A stretch of DNA of 64,000 nucleotides from an uncultured Lachnospiraceae bacterium (GCA_903789615.1 CAIFEV010000001.1:450819-514818), one strand, 5' to 3'. Counted from the stretch's first letter, positions 53,049 through 62,190 are shown. Made by a program: numbers and translations. Notes: generated from the sequence alone by a model not told the origin.

Positions 53049-54419
53049 TCAGATAAACGTCCCTGCGCAGCCGTCATTAAACAGGTCTCCCAGCCGCACC
53101 GGCCGTATCGCTCCGGTCAGCTGCGGCGCATCGTCCTGCGGCCCGCACGGTATATATATTTTTATATAATTTCCAGTGAGTCCCGTAAAGTACTTTTTGC
53201 CGTTCACTTCCTCCGTCTGCTCGATCAGAACATCTTTTATCTCATCTTTAAAGCTGCTCCGGTATGCATGCGCGAGCTCCCTTGCAGTCGCAATGAGCCT
53301 CCCCGAGCGCTCGTGCTTTACGGCCTGCGGGATCTGGCCGTCCATGCGGTCAGCCGCCGTCCCCTCCCGCCTCGAGTATTTGAAGACGTGGCACTCATAA
53401 AACCGGATCTCCCTGACAAATGCAGAAGTTTCCTGAAATTCCTCCTCCGTCTCCTGCGGGAAACCGACGATGATGTCTGTCGTGATCGCCGGCCGGTCGA
53501 AGGTCTCCCGGAGAAGCTTCACACTTTCGGCAAATTCCTGTGTGCTGTAATGCCGGTTCATCCGCTTTAAAACCGTATCCGATCCGCTCTGAAGCGACAG
53601 ATGAAAATGCGGACAGAAAGCCGGAACAGCGGCGAGACGTCTGGCGAAGTCCGGCGTGATGACCCGCGGTTCAAGCGATCCGAGGCGGATGCGCTCTACG
53701 CCCGGTATCTCCCCGACTTTCTCAATCACGTCGATCAGGCTCCCGCTGCCGCTGTCCATGCCATATGAAGTCAGGTGAATGCCGGTCAGGACAAACTCGT
53801 GAAAACCTTTGGCGGCGAGCACTGAGACTTCCTGAAGGACATCCGCCTCCGCCCGGCTCCGGATCCGGCCGCGCAGGTACGGGATGATGCAGTACGAGCA
53901 GAACTGATTGCAGCCATCCTGCATCTTGATGTACGCGCGGGTGTGGTCCCGCACTTCCGTGAGGGACAGATTCTCATACTCCGCATCCCGGCTGATGTCC
54001 TCAACCTCTTCGAGTGCCCGGTGAGTTCTGCCGGGATCACCATCCGGTGTCAGCGCAGCCTTTTCACGGGAAGACACAAGCGACTCCAGAAGCGGAATCA
54101 GATCTTTTTTGCGGTTGTTCCCGAGCACGATGTCGACCGCCGGGTCGGCGGCAAGACTTTCGGCCTGCTCCTGCGCATAGCAGCCCGAGGCGATCACAAC
54201 TGCCTCAGGATACAGTTTTCTCGCCCGGTGCAGCATCTGTCTTGATTTGTGGTCTGCGATATTGGTGACGGCACAGGTGTTGATGATGCAGACGTCCGCA
54301 GGCGTCTGCCCCGCAAACGGTACAATGCTGTATCCGGCCGCCGCGAGCATCTGCTCCATGGACTCTGCCTCGTAGGCATTCACTTTGCATCCGAGATTGT
54401 GGATTGCCGCGGTTTTCAA
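53049..54419 (-). CDS. mtaB: tRNA N6-threonylcarbamoyladenosine methylthiotransferase MtaB
   Basis: Radical SAM enzyme that adds methylthio to t6A37 of tRNA. The 456 residues have the N-terminal MTTase domain with three Cys (NLGCKVNAYEAE, INTCAVTNIADHKSR, ASGCYAQEQ), the radical SAM motif DGCNQFCSYCIIPYLRGR (C-x3-C-x2-C, about residues 155-166) and a C-terminal TRAM-like part. The CKVN start is typical of MtaB rather than MiaB. TTG start with GAGGGA upstream; the next gene runs divergently. Confidence 0.93.
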   Translation of the reverse strand: MKTAAIHNLGCKVNAYEAESMEQMLAAAGYSIVPFAGQTPADVCIINTCAVTNIADHKSRQMLHRARKLYPEAVVIASGCYAQEQAESLAADPAVDIVLGNNRKKDLIPLLESLVSSREKAALTPDGDPGRTHRALEEVEDISRDAEYENLSLTEVRDHTRAYIKMQDGCNQFCSYCIIPYLRGRIRSRAEADVLQEVSVLAAKGFHEFVLTGIHLTSYGMDSGSGSLIDVIEKVGEIPGVERIRLGSLEPRVITPDFARRLAAVPAFCPHFHLSLQSGSDTVLKRMNRHYSTQEFAESVKLLRETFDRPAITTDIIVGFPQETEEEFQETSAFVREIRFYECHVFKYSRREGTAADRMDGQIPQAVKHERSGRLIATARELAHAYRSSFKDEIKDVLIEQTEEVNGKKYFTGLTGNYIKIYIPCGPQDDAPQLTGAIRPVRLGDLFNDGCAGTFI

Positions 54420-54441
54420 AACTATTTTCCCTCACATTCCG

Positions 54442-54470
54442 TTGACTTGTCACAATAAAAAAAGTATGAT
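54442..54470 (+). promoter_or_regulatory. Promoter of the HPr-like gene
   Basis: TTGACT at 54442-54447, a 17-base gap and TATGAT at 54465-54470, 38 bases before the ATG. It lies in the divergent gap with mtaB. Confidence 0.8.
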
Positions 54471-54507
54471 GAACACAGTAAAGTGCTTCGTGCAGGAGGT
54501 AGGGATT

Positions 54508-54750
54508 ATGAAAACAGTAAAGATTTCTCTCAATTCAATCGACAAGGTAAAGAACTTTGTAAACGACATCTCCAAATTCGATGTAGACTTTGATCTTGTT
54601 TCCGGCAGATATGTAATCGATGCGAAGTCCATCATGGGCATCTTCAGCCTGGACCTCTCAAAGCCGATCGAACTGAACATTCACGCCGATGAGGAGAATG
54701 ATGTCGATACGATTCTGAAGGTTCTCAAGAACTACATCGTAGAAGACTGA
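54508..54750 (+). CDS. HPr-fold protein without the phosphorylatable histidine
   Basis: The 80-residue protein has the HPr length and pattern: DAKSIMGIFSLDL (residues 38-50) is the region around regulatory Ser46, conserved here as Ser41. But the active-site loop with G-x-H-A-R-P (His15, Arg17) is missing; residues 8-20 read LNSIDKVKNFVND. It therefore cannot carry phosphate from EI to PTS sugars. By analogy with Crh of Bacillus, which also lacks His15 but keeps Ser46, it could be a partner of CcpA or HPr kinase; this is inference. A single-gene unit with its own promoter, a GGAGGT ribosome site and a terminator. Confidence 0.85.
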   Translation: MKTVKISLNSIDKVKNFVNDISKFDVDFDLVSGRYVIDAKSIMGIFSLDLSKPIELNIHADEENDVDTILKVLKNYIVED

Positions 54751-54783
54751 GAGAACTGTTTTCCGGTACAAAAAACATACCAC

Positions 54784-54822
54784 CCCCGGATTTCCCCCTG
54801 CAGGAAATCCGGGGCTTTTTAT
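54784..54822 (+). terminator. Terminator between the HPr-like gene and thiI
   Basis: CCCCGGATTTCC (54784-54795) and GGAAATCCGGGG (54803-54814) pair exactly, followed by CTTTTTAT. It lies between convergent genes; on the reverse strand only a distant T-run follows, so it acts mainly forward. Confidence 0.88.
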
Positions 54823-54837
54823 ATTCCTGAATTTTTT

Positions 54838-56031
54838 TCAGACTTCCGGTATCTCGTGCCCGCAGAGAATTACCTGCTCTGTGTTCACAGCCCTTTCCAC
54901 CAGCTCTTCGATGCCGTCGAGCTTCTTTTCGTCTCTTTCGATGACGTGCAGCAGCGGTTTGGTCACCGGGTGCTTCGCCACGAAGATTGTGCAGCAGTCC
55001 TCATACGGTTCGATGGAAGTGTCGTAGGTGCCGATTTTTTCGGAGATGTTGATGATCTCCTGCTTGTCCATGCCTATGAGCGGCCGGTATACCGGAAGTG
55101 TGCACACCGCATTGGTGCAGAGAAGACTCGGCATCGTCTGGCTGGCCACCTGTCCGATGGATTCTCCTGTGATAAGGCCAAGGCAGCTGCTTTCTTTTGC
55201 GAGCTTTTCCGCAATCCGCATCATATAGCGGCGCATGATGATCGTAAGCTCGTCGTGCGGGCATTTCTGATGGATTGCCATCTGAATATCGGTGAAGTTC
55301 ACGATATGCAGGCGGATCGGTCCCGCGAAGGCAGAAACTTCATTGGCCAGGTCGACAACCTTCTGCTTGGCGCGCTCGCTGGTGTACGGCGGTGCGTGAA
55401 AATAGGTCGCCTCAATCTCGACGCCGCGCTTGCTGATCATATAGCCGGCAACCGGGCTGTCGATCCCGCCGGAGAGCAGAAGCATCGCCTTTCCGGCCGT
55501 GCCGACCGGCATACCGCCGGGCCCCGGAATCTCTTTGCAGTAAATGTAGATTTTGTTGCGGACCTCGACCTGCAGCAGCACCTCCGGATTGTGCACATCT
55601 ACGTGCGTCTGCGGCATCGCATCCAGAATCCGGCCGCCGAGCTGTGCATTTATCTCCATGGAATCCATCGGGTAGTTCTTGCGGCCGCGCCGGGCCTGAA
55701 CCTTGAAGGAAAATGTTTCTTCCGGATAACTTTCCTTCAGAAAACGGATGCAGTGATCCGCGAGGTCGTCAAACCCGTTGTCATCAATCTCTTCTACCGG
55801 GCAGATCCACACGATGCCGAATACTTTTTTGAGCGCAGCGATCACCTCGTCGCTGTCGAAAGCCTCCGTTGCCGTGGCATAAATCCGGCCGCTCTCCTTG
55901 TGGACTCTGAATCCGCCGTCGATGCCATAGAGCGCGTGGCGGATCTGCCGCACCAGCGCATCTTCGAAAATATAGCGGTTGTTCCCTTTGATGCCGATCT
56001 CGCCGTATTTGATGAGAAATGCTGTAATCAT
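54838..56031 (-). CDS. thiI: tRNA 4-thiouridine synthase ThiI
   Basis: Activates uridine 8 of tRNA with ATP and adds sulfur. The 397-residue form has an N-terminal ferredoxin-like and THUMP part (residues of about 1-165) and the PP-loop ATPase with LLSGGIDSPVAGYM (about 181-194). It has no C-terminal rhodanese domain, so sulfur must come directly from a partner, and a cysteine desulfurase is encoded immediately upstream. Last gene before the convergent terminator. Confidence 0.94.
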   Translation of the reverse strand: MITAFLIKYGEIGIKGNNRYIFEDALVRQIRHALYGIDGGFRVHKESGRIYATATEAFDSDEVIAALKKVFGIVWICPVEEIDDNGFDDLADHCIRFLKESYPEETFSFKVQARRGRKNYPMDSMEINAQLGGRILDAMPQTHVDVHNPEVLLQVEVRNKIYIYCKEIPGPGGMPVGTAGKAMLLLSGGIDSPVAGYMISKRGVEIEATYFHAPPYTSERAKQKVVDLANEVSAFAGPIRLHIVNFTDIQMAIHQKCPHDELTIIMRRYMMRIAEKLAKESSCLGLITGESIGQVASQTMPSLLCTNAVCTLPVYRPLIGMDKQEIINISEKIGTYDTSIEPYEDCCTIFVAKHPVTKPLLHVIERDEKKLDGIEELVERAVNTEQVILCGHEIPEV

Positions 56032-56056
56032 TTTCTCCTGAAAATCCTCTCTTAAA

Positions 56057-57214
56057 TCAGTGTCTTGTGAACTGACGAAGCCGGGGAAGAAGCTCCTTCA
56101 GCGTCTGAATGCAGTAATCCAGCTCTTCCTGCGTCGTCTCGAAGCAGAAGCTGAAGCGCAGGGTCGAGTCCAGAAGCGTGTCCGGCACACCGATAGCCTG
56201 CAGCGTCGAACTGAGTCCCGGCCGGTTGGAAGAACACGCCGATCCGGAAGAAACGTAAATGCCTTTTTCTTCCAGAGCGTGCAGCAGAACCTCCGCCCTT
56301 ACGTCCTCAAACGAAGCGCTCACAATGTGCGGCGCGCTGTCCCGCCCCGTCTTTCCGTTTATGGTCACTCCGTCAAGACTCTTCAGATCCGCGACAAACT
56401 TCTCCTTCAGGGCATACATGCGGTCGATCTTTTCGTCAAAGCCGCTGCTATATGCCAGCTGTGCCGCGAGCCCCAGACCTGCGTATCCCGGGACATTCTC
56501 CGTGCCGGAGCGCATTCCGCCCTGCTGGCCGCCGCCGTAGATAATGGGCGAAATTCTGGTGCCCTTCGCAATGTACAGAAACCCTGTTCCCTTCGGTGCG
56601 TGAATTTTGTGACCGGATACACTCAGGGTGTCACAGCGGATCCGGTGAACCGGCAGGCGGAACTTCCCATACGCCTGAATGGCATCCACGTGATACAGAA
56701 TGTCCGGGTTGAAATCCTTGACAATCCGGCCGATCTCTTCGATCGGTTCGACGGCTCCCATCTCGTTGTTGACCGCCATGCAGGACACCAGAATGGTCCT
56801 GTCATCCAGCGCCGCCTTTAGTGCCTCCAGGTCTGCAATGCCGTTCGAATCGACCGGCAGCCACGTCACTTCGTACCCTCTCTGCTCGAGAGCCCGGAAC
56901 GGCTCCTTTACGGAAGAGTGCTCGACGCTGCTCACGATGATGTGATTGCCGCGGCGGGAAGCGGCCTGTGCACCGCCGATGATCGCCGTGTTGTTAGACT
57001 CCGTGCCGCCGGAGGTAAAAAGAATCTCCTTCGGGCTGCACTTCAAGGTTGCCGCGATCTGTTCGGACGCTTTGCGCAGGTACTGCTCTGCCTGAAATCC
57101 TTTGAGGTGCTTGCTGGACGGGTTGCCAAAATCCTCCCGCATCAGCTTTACTACCAGGTCGATGACCGGTTCCGAAACGCGGGTGGTTGCGGAATTGTCA
57201 AGATATGCTTCCAT
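56057..57214 (-). CDS. nifS: Cysteine desulfurase (NifS/IscS family)
   Basis: PLP enzyme that takes sulfur from cysteine. The 385 residues start YLDNSATTRVSEPVID, bind PLP through Lys in SGHKIHAPKGTGFLY (about residue 203) and carry the persulfide Cys in SSGSACSSNRPG (about 326), in the long flexible loop of class I enzymes. Its place before thiI (25-base gap) suggests it supplies the sulfur for 4-thiouridine, as NifZ does in Bacillus. Confidence 0.93.
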   Translation of the reverse strand: MEAYLDNSATTRVSEPVIDLVVKLMREDFGNPSSKHLKGFQAEQYLRKASEQIAATLKCSPKEILFTSGGTESNNTAIIGGAQAASRRGNHIIVSSVEHSSVKEPFRALEQRGYEVTWLPVDSNGIADLEALKAALDDRTILVSCMAVNNEMGAVEPIEEIGRIVKDFNPDILYHVDAIQAYGKFRLPVHRIRCDTLSVSGHKIHAPKGTGFLYIAKGTRISPIIYGGGQQGGMRSGTENVPGYAGLGLAAQLAYSSGFDEKIDRMYALKEKFVADLKSLDGVTINGKTGRDSAPHIVSASFEDVRAEVLLHALEEKGIYVSSGSACSSNRPGLSSTLQAIGVPDTLLDSTLRFSFCFETTQEELDYCIQTLKELLPRLRQFTRH

Positions 57215-57219
57215 CTGTT

Positions 57220-58005
57220 TTACTTGTCTTCCTTTTCTTCTTCTTCGTCATCCTCATACAGATAGGTAAGAATCGACAGAATCATCATGCCGGCTGTCTC
57301 GGTTCTGAGTATCCTTCTGCCGAGCGTAACGATCTTCGCACCTTTTTCTCTGGAAAAGCCGACCTCTTCCGGCGAAAAACCGCCTTCCGGTCCTATGAAA
57401 ACACTCACCGTATCACCCGGATTCAGACTTCCCAGAACCTCTCTGGTGTAGCGCATGCCTTCCGCCGACTCATACGGCAGCAGGAACAAAGACGCCTTTG
57501 CGGCCTGTGCGGCAGCCTCCTCAAAACGCATGACCGGAGTGACTTCCGGGATGCGGCTGCGCTTGCTCTGATTGGCGGCAGCCTCCGCTATGGCGTTCCA
57601 GCGCGTCACCTTTGCCTGGGATTTCCGCTCATCCAGCTTTACAACGCTGCGCCTCATGGCGACCGGAACGATCCTCTCCACGCCCAGTTCAATGCACTTC
57701 TGGACGATAAGATCCATCTTGTCGCCTTTGGGAAGCCCCTGATACAGGGTCACGTGAAGCGGCAGCTCGCTGGTCCGGACGTCTGTCTTCAGGATCCTGC
57801 AGACAACCGTCTGCTGTCCGGATGCATCCTCCTCGTATCCGCTGATCGCGCAGAGATAGTCGAAATTGTCTCCGGAACTTATCAGCAGCTGCTCGCCCGG
57901 GCGCATCCGCAGGACATTGCGGATGTGATTGTAATCCGCACCGGAAAGCAGGATGCGCCCTTCCGGCACGTGGATGTCCTTATGTTCGGCAAAGAAATGA
58001 TACAT
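57220..58005 (-). CDS. rsmE: 16S rRNA uridine-1498 N3-methyltransferase
   Basis: A SPOUT-fold methyltransferase for U1498 of 16S rRNA. The 261 residues have an N-terminal PUA-like part (about 1-75), then ERIVPVAMRRSVVKLDERK, the IFIGPEGGFSPEEV-type knot loop (VFIGPEGGFSPEEVGFS, about 203-219) and a C-terminal LGRRILRTETAGM. It ends in a Glu/Asp-rich tail. The prmA-rsmE order is standard in Firmicutes. Confidence 0.95.
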   Translation of the reverse strand: MYHFFAEHKDIHVPEGRILLSGADYNHIRNVLRMRPGEQLLISSGDNFDYLCAISGYEEDASGQQTVVCRILKTDVRTSELPLHVTLYQGLPKGDKMDLIVQKCIELGVERIVPVAMRRSVVKLDERKSQAKVTRWNAIAEAAANQSKRSRIPEVTPVMRFEEAAAQAAKASLFLLPYESAEGMRYTREVLGSLNPGDTVSVFIGPEGGFSPEEVGFSREKGAKIVTLGRRILRTETAGMMILSILTYLYEDDEEEEKEDK

Positions 58006-58008
58006 AAC

Positions 58009-58989
58009 TCACACTTTCTTCGCGGTGATGCTGACCCATTCGCCGTCGTGATACGTCTCAAGCACTTTCAGACGGGGATTGGCTTCCAGTGCGTTTCGCA
58101 CGTCCGCCTCTTTCGCTGCGATGATGCCGGATGTGAACAGCAGGCCACCCTCCTTCATGTGGTGGTCAATGACCGCGCTCATCGGGATGAGAACGTCGTG
58201 CAGGATATTCGCGCATACGATGTCGTATCGGTTGTACCCGACAGCGTCAGCGGCAGCTTTGTCGGACACGATGTCGCCGAGCACGATGTCAAAACGGTCT
58301 TTTGAGAAGTGGTTGACGGCTGCATTTTCCAGGAATGCGGTGCGGGCGTTCGGATCCAGATCGGTTCCGACGGCGTGATCCGCGCCAAACAGAAGAGCCG
58401 TCAGGGAGAGAATGCCGCTGCCGCAGCCCACGTCAAGCACCTGTTCACCTCCGTGCACTGCCTGCTCCAGCTCCCGGATCACCATCCGCGTCGTCTCATG
58501 CGCCCCCGTTCCGAATGCCGTTCCCGGGTCCATTGAGAGCACCGGACGCCCGGCAGCCTCCCCGGGCACATCCTCCCACGTCGGCTTGATGATCAGCTTT
58601 CCGATGGCAAATGTATGCCAGTACTTCTTCCAGTTGTTTATCCAGTCCTTGTCCTCTGTCTCAGACTCTGTGATGGCAGCACTTCCGATGTCGGCCGTGA
58701 GCTTCAGCTCCTCAAGAGAGGCCTGGACCCTCTGCAGGATGGCGGGGATATCGTCTTTCTCCGGATCAAGATAAAAAATCACCTGTGCCCTGTCGTCTGG
58801 CGGCATGTCCGGCATCAGACTTTTTCCGGCGTCCTCTCCGGTATCGATGAACATCCCGTGCGCCTCTTCTCTGGTGAGCGGCACGTGGTCCCGGATCTCA
58901 ACTCCTTCGATCCCAAGGTCAGCGAGGGTGGCGGAGAGGATGTCCTCTGCCGCCGCCTTTGTCTCAATCGTAAAAGATTCCCATTTCAT
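58009..58989 (-). CDS. prmA: Ribosomal protein L11 methyltransferase
   Basis: Trimethylates L11. The 326-residue protein has an N-terminal targeting part, WKKYWHTFAIGKLIIKPTWE, GTAFGTGAHETTRM (SAM-binding motif of the family, about residues 157-170) and DVGCGSGILSLTALLFGA (about 188-205). The ATG at 58989 is chosen; a GTG at 58998 is also in frame. rsmE follows after three bases. Confidence 0.94.
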   Translation of the reverse strand: MKWESFTIETKAAAEDILSATLADLGIEGVEIRDHVPLTREEAHGMFIDTGEDAGKSLMPDMPPDDRAQVIFYLDPEKDDIPAILQRVQASLEELKLTADIGSAAITESETEDKDWINNWKKYWHTFAIGKLIIKPTWEDVPGEAAGRPVLSMDPGTAFGTGAHETTRMVIRELEQAVHGGEQVLDVGCGSGILSLTALLFGADHAVGTDLDPNARTAFLENAAVNHFSKDRFDIVLGDIVSDKAAADAVGYNRYDIVCANILHDVLIPMSAVIDHHMKEGGLLFTSGIIAAKEADVRNALEANPRLKVLETYHDGEWVSITAKKV

Positions 58990-59001
58990 GCGGATCACCC
59001 G

Positions 59002-60396
59002 TCAGGCGTTTTCAAGGAATGTGCAGTAGCACTTCAGCGCTTCGTAAATATCCGCCTTGCTTGTCACTTCCATCGGCGCATGCATGTTCTGTACGGCGAC
59101 ACCGGAGTCAACGACAGACATGTCATACCCGGCCATGATATAGGCGATCGTGCCGCCGCCGCCGGCGTCAACCTTGCCGAGCTCGGCCGTCTGGAACGCA
59201 ACGCCGCCTTCATCCAGGATGCGGCGCAGCATGCCGAGGAATTCCGCGTTCGCGTCATTGCTGCCCGACTTGCCTCTTGCGCCCGTGTACTTGTTGAATA
59301 CGACGCCTTTGCCGAAGTAGCAGGAGTTCTGCTTCTCCATCACGTCCGGATAGTTCGGGTCGTAGGCAGCGGATACATCGCTGGAGAGCATGTGGGAGTG
59401 GCGCAGCGCCCGGCGCAATGCAATTTCAGAATACTGTCCGGCCGCGTTCATAAGCTCGGCGAGCGTGTTCTCAAAGAAGCGGGAATGCATGCCGGTTGCA
59501 CCGACCGATCCGATCTCTTCCTTGTCGACAAGCAGCGTGCAGCTGGTGCGGCGCGGGTTGCGGACGCGCAGCTGGGCGATGAGCGACGGATACGCGCACA
59601 CGCGGTCATCCTGTCCATACCCGGCAATCATGGATTTGTCGATGCCGTAGTCTCTGGCAGGGCCCGCCGGAACGACTTCAATCTCAGCCGAGAGGAAATC
59701 CTCTTCTTCAATGCCGTACTTTGTGTGAAGGATGGAGAGAATGTTGTCGGCGACAAGCCGCTTCTCCTTCTTTTCCTCTTCTTCAGCGGCGGCCGGAATG
59801 CTCCCGACGAGCACATTCAGATCTTCCCCTGCAACAACATCCGTGCCGCTCTTCTGCATCTGCTTTGACGCCAGATGAATCAGAAGGTCTGAAATGCCGA
59901 CAATCGGATCGGTCTCATCTTCACCGATGCAGATCCGGACGGTCTGACCGTCTTTGAGTGCCACGACGCCGTGCAGCGCCATCGGCCTCGCGGTCCACTG
60001 ATATTTCTTGATACCGCCGTAATAGTGCGTATTCAGGAAAGCAAGTCCCGTGTCCTCGTAGAGCGGATCCTGCTTGATGTCAAGCCTCGGAGAGTCAATG
60101 TGCGCCCCGAGAATATTCAGTCCGTTCTCGATCGGCTCCGTGCCGATCTCAAAAAGCGCAATGGATTTGTTCATGTTCACCGCATAGACACGGTCGCCCG
60201 GCTTCAGGGCAATCCCCTGCTCGACGACTCCGTACAGGTCGCGGTACCCGGCTTCCTTGGCCAGTTCAACTGCTGCGGCTGTGCACTCGCGCTCCGTCTT
60301 GTTCTCGGAGATGAACTTCCGGTACTGCTCGGCAAAGGCAAATACCTGGATATACGTCTCCGTGTCGTACGACTCCCACGCATTTTTTCTTTCCAT
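59002..60396 (-). CDS. M18-family aminopeptidase
   Basis: A 464-residue zinc aminopeptidase of family M18 (aspartyl aminopeptidase group). GAHIDSPRLDIKQDPLYED (about residues 96-114) and LLVDKEEIGSVGATGMHS (about 290-307) bear metal ligands and the catalytic Glu; the C-terminal YDMSVVDSGVAVQNMHAPME has the last His. Acts on N-terminal residues of peptides in the cytoplasm. It lies between scpB and prmA in a same-strand run. Confidence 0.93.
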   Translation of the reverse strand: MERKNAWESYDTETYIQVFAFAEQYRKFISENKTERECTAAAVELAKEAGYRDLYGVVEQGIALKPGDRVYAVNMNKSIALFEIGTEPIENGLNILGAHIDSPRLDIKQDPLYEDTGLAFLNTHYYGGIKKYQWTARPMALHGVVALKDGQTVRICIGEDETDPIVGISDLLIHLASKQMQKSGTDVVAGEDLNVLVGSIPAAAEEEEKKEKRLVADNILSILHTKYGIEEEDFLSAEIEVVPAGPARDYGIDKSMIAGYGQDDRVCAYPSLIAQLRVRNPRRTSCTLLVDKEEIGSVGATGMHSRFFENTLAELMNAAGQYSEIALRRALRHSHMLSSDVSAAYDPNYPDVMEKQNSCYFGKGVVFNKYTGARGKSGSNDANAEFLGMLRRILDEGGVAFQTAELGKVDAGGGGTIAYIMAGYDMSVVDSGVAVQNMHAPMEVTSKADIYEALKCYCTFLENA

Positions 60397-60438
60397 TCCG
60401 TTTCTCCTTTCAATCCATTGTAAATCACCTGTACGGTG

Positions 60439-61056
60439 TCAGATTCCCACATCAATAGCGTCTTCGCTCTTCCCGGAGCCCCCATCCGGCTGCTGTTCCT
60501 GCCGGTCGGCCTCCGCTTCCGCCATCTGTTTCATTTTCTCAAACTCCTCGGAGCTCACCTGCGGCAGGTCCCCGGTCTGCGACAGGCCGAAAGCCCGCAG
60601 GAATTCCTCTGTCGTGCCGAAGAGAAGAGGCCTTCCGGGCGCGTTCAGTCTTCCGGCTTCTTCAATCAGTCCGTATTCGACCAGTCGGTTTAAAGCATGT
60701 CCGCTCGACACGCCGCGGATCTTCTCGATCTCAAGCCGTGTCACCGGCTGCTTGTAGGCGACGATCGCCAGTGTCTCGAGCAGTGCCTGGGACAGCGTAT
60801 AGCGCTTCGGCTGGCTGGCGACCGCCACCAGCTGCCGGAAAAACTGCGGCTTTGTGGAGAGCTGATAGCTGTCATTTAATCTGCGCAGCTGGATTCCTCT
60901 TTCAGGAGCCTGGTATGCCGTCTCCATGTCACGGAGGAGTTCTTCCATTCTTTCATCGGAGATTTCCAGAGCTCCCGCAAGCGTGTGGAGCGGAACGGCC
61001 GTCCCCATTGTGAAAAGAATCGCCTCTGCGGCTGCCTTGTACTCACTGTCCGTCAT
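60439..61056 (-). CDS. scpB: Segregation and condensation protein ScpB
   Basis: Winged-helix kleisin partner of the SMC complex. The 205 residues include YKAAAEAILFTMG, LSQALLETLAIVAYKQPVTR (about residues 90-109), IEKIRGV and GRPLLFGTTEEFLRAFGL. An acidic/Gln-rich tail (about 180-205) follows. ATG 61056 has GGAG before it and overlaps the scpA stop, giving coupled translation. Confidence 0.95.
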   Translation of the reverse strand: MTDSEYKAAAEAILFTMGTAVPLHTLAGALEISDERMEELLRDMETAYQAPERGIQLRRLNDSYQLSTKPQFFRQLVAVASQPKRYTLSQALLETLAIVAYKQPVTRLEIEKIRGVSSGHALNRLVEYGLIEEAGRLNAPGRPLLFGTTEEFLRAFGLSQTGDLPQVSSEEFEKMKQMAEAEADRQEQQPDGGSGKSEDAIDVGI

Positions 61057-61828
61057 TATCTTCTCCAAATCCTGCCGTTTCCGGATCTTTTATCACCTGA
61101 ATTTCGATCTCTCCGCAGGTTTCCTCCTGTCTGGCCGTCACATACCCGCGCCGGATGAGTTCCAGCACCACGAGAAACGTGACGATGAGCTGCTGGCGGC
61201 TTTCGTGTTCCTCCAGCAGTTCCCGGAAAGTCACTTCCTTCCGTCCGCGCAGATGCCGCTTGACGGCAGCAGCGCCGTCCGCCATGCTGACCTTTTCCCG
61301 CACGATCTTTCCGAACTTTGAGCGCACCGGGTCGATCTTCTCGGCCCGCCGCCTCATCACATCTTCAAAAACCGCGTGAAGCTTCTGCAGTGTGAGATCT
61401 CCGATCAGTTCCTGTATATCGACCGGTTCCTGAAATTCCGCAATCTCCCCCGGCACCGGGACATCCCTGTACAGCACCTGTCCGGCACTCTCCTCGCGTT
61501 CCCGCAGGTCACCGGCCGCCTCTTTAGCGATGCGGTACTCGACGAGCCGTCTGACAAGCTCGGCTCTCGGATCGTCCTCTTCCTCCTCCTGCTCTTTTTC
61601 CTGCGGGAGCAGCATCCTCGCCTTGATATCCAGCAGTGTAGCCGCCATCACGAGGAATTCACTGATCACATCCAGGTCTTCCTCGTCCGCGGCGTTGATG
61701 TATTCCATGTACTGGTCCGTGATCATGGCGATCGGAATGTCGTAAATATTTACTTTGTTTTTTTCGATCAGATGCAGAAGCAGGTCCAGAGGCCCGTCAA
61801 ATGCAGCCAGATGAAAGGTGAGTTCCAT
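61043..61828 (-). CDS. scpA: Segregation and condensation protein ScpA
   Basis: Kleisin subunit that links the heads of SMC and compacts the chromosome. The 261 residues begin LTFHLAAFDGPLDLLLHLIE with KNKVNIYDIPIAMITDQYM (family start, residues 3-40), then VISEFLVMAATLLDIKARMLL, and a C-terminal winged helix with VTFRELLEEHESRQQLIVTF. ATG 61828 is chosen because GGAGAACGG precedes it and the family N-terminus begins there. First gene of a series running to thiI. Confidence 0.95.
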   Translation of the reverse strand: MELTFHLAAFDGPLDLLLHLIEKNKVNIYDIPIAMITDQYMEYINAADEEDLDVISEFLVMAATLLDIKARMLLPQEKEQEEEEDDPRAELVRRLVEYRIAKEAAGDLREREESAGQVLYRDVPVPGEIAEFQEPVDIQELIGDLTLQKLHAVFEDVMRRRAEKIDPVRSKFGKIVREKVSMADGAAAVKRHLRGRKEVTFRELLEEHESRQQLIVTFLVVLELIRRGYVTARQEETCGEIEIQVIKDPETAGFGEDNDGQ

Positions 61829-61955
61829 TCCGTTCTCCAAAAGCGCAGTGCAGGGATTTTTAAACAGCATTTTTCATTGTATCGAAATCCTGCTGCATTT
61901 GCAAGGAATCTGAAAGGTGGCGCCTGCGGGCGGGATGCGCTCTTTATTCTTTTGT

Positions 61956-61994
61956 TAAAAAGGAGGCTCATTTCAAAAAAGAAATGAACCTCCT
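61956..61994 (-). terminator. Terminator of the 6S RNA gene
   Basis: On the reverse strand AGGAGGTTCATTTC and GAAATGAGCCTCCT form a 14-bp stem (one G-U pair) with a TTTTTT loop, followed by TTTTTAAC. It lies just after the 3' end of the RNA. Confidence 0.9.
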
Positions 61995-62003
61995 TCATGG
62001 ACT

Positions 62004-62190
62004 CCGGTAAAACCCAGGATGCCGCTGCCAACAGTAGATTCCTAGCCAAAGCCAGGTGGGTTTCCGCAGGACAGACCGCTGTCTTCCACTACAAGGAGGC
62101 CTGACATTAGAGAGCCGATATGAGAATCCCTTATAAAGATTGTAGGATCCGACGTAAAAGGCTGGCGAACACCCCAGGAAATTACTTTTG
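62004..62190 (-). ncRNA. ssrS: 6S RNA
   Basis: About 187 bases that bind the housekeeping RNA polymerase and mimic an open promoter. On the reverse strand the 5' part reads TTTCCTGGGGTGTTCGCCAG and the 3' part GCGGCATCCTGGG; these pair into the closing stem and closely match the E. coli 6S ends (TCTGAGATGTTCGCAAG and GCGGCATCTCGGAGA). The inner ATATCGGCTCTC and the long rod-like folding also fit. It has a strong promoter and a terminator of its own. Ends are estimated to a few bases. The 420-base gap between scpA and the sigma-like gene is filled by this unit. Confidence 0.88.

Noticed and set aside
54856..56055. 399-residue forward frame opposite thiI
   Set aside because: Mirror of thiI in which the ThiI THUMP and PP-loop motifs are unmistakable; the forward product matches nothing known.
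58615..59868. 417-residue forward frame opposite prmA and the M18 peptidase
   Set aside because: Crosses two well-supported reverse genes; a shadow.
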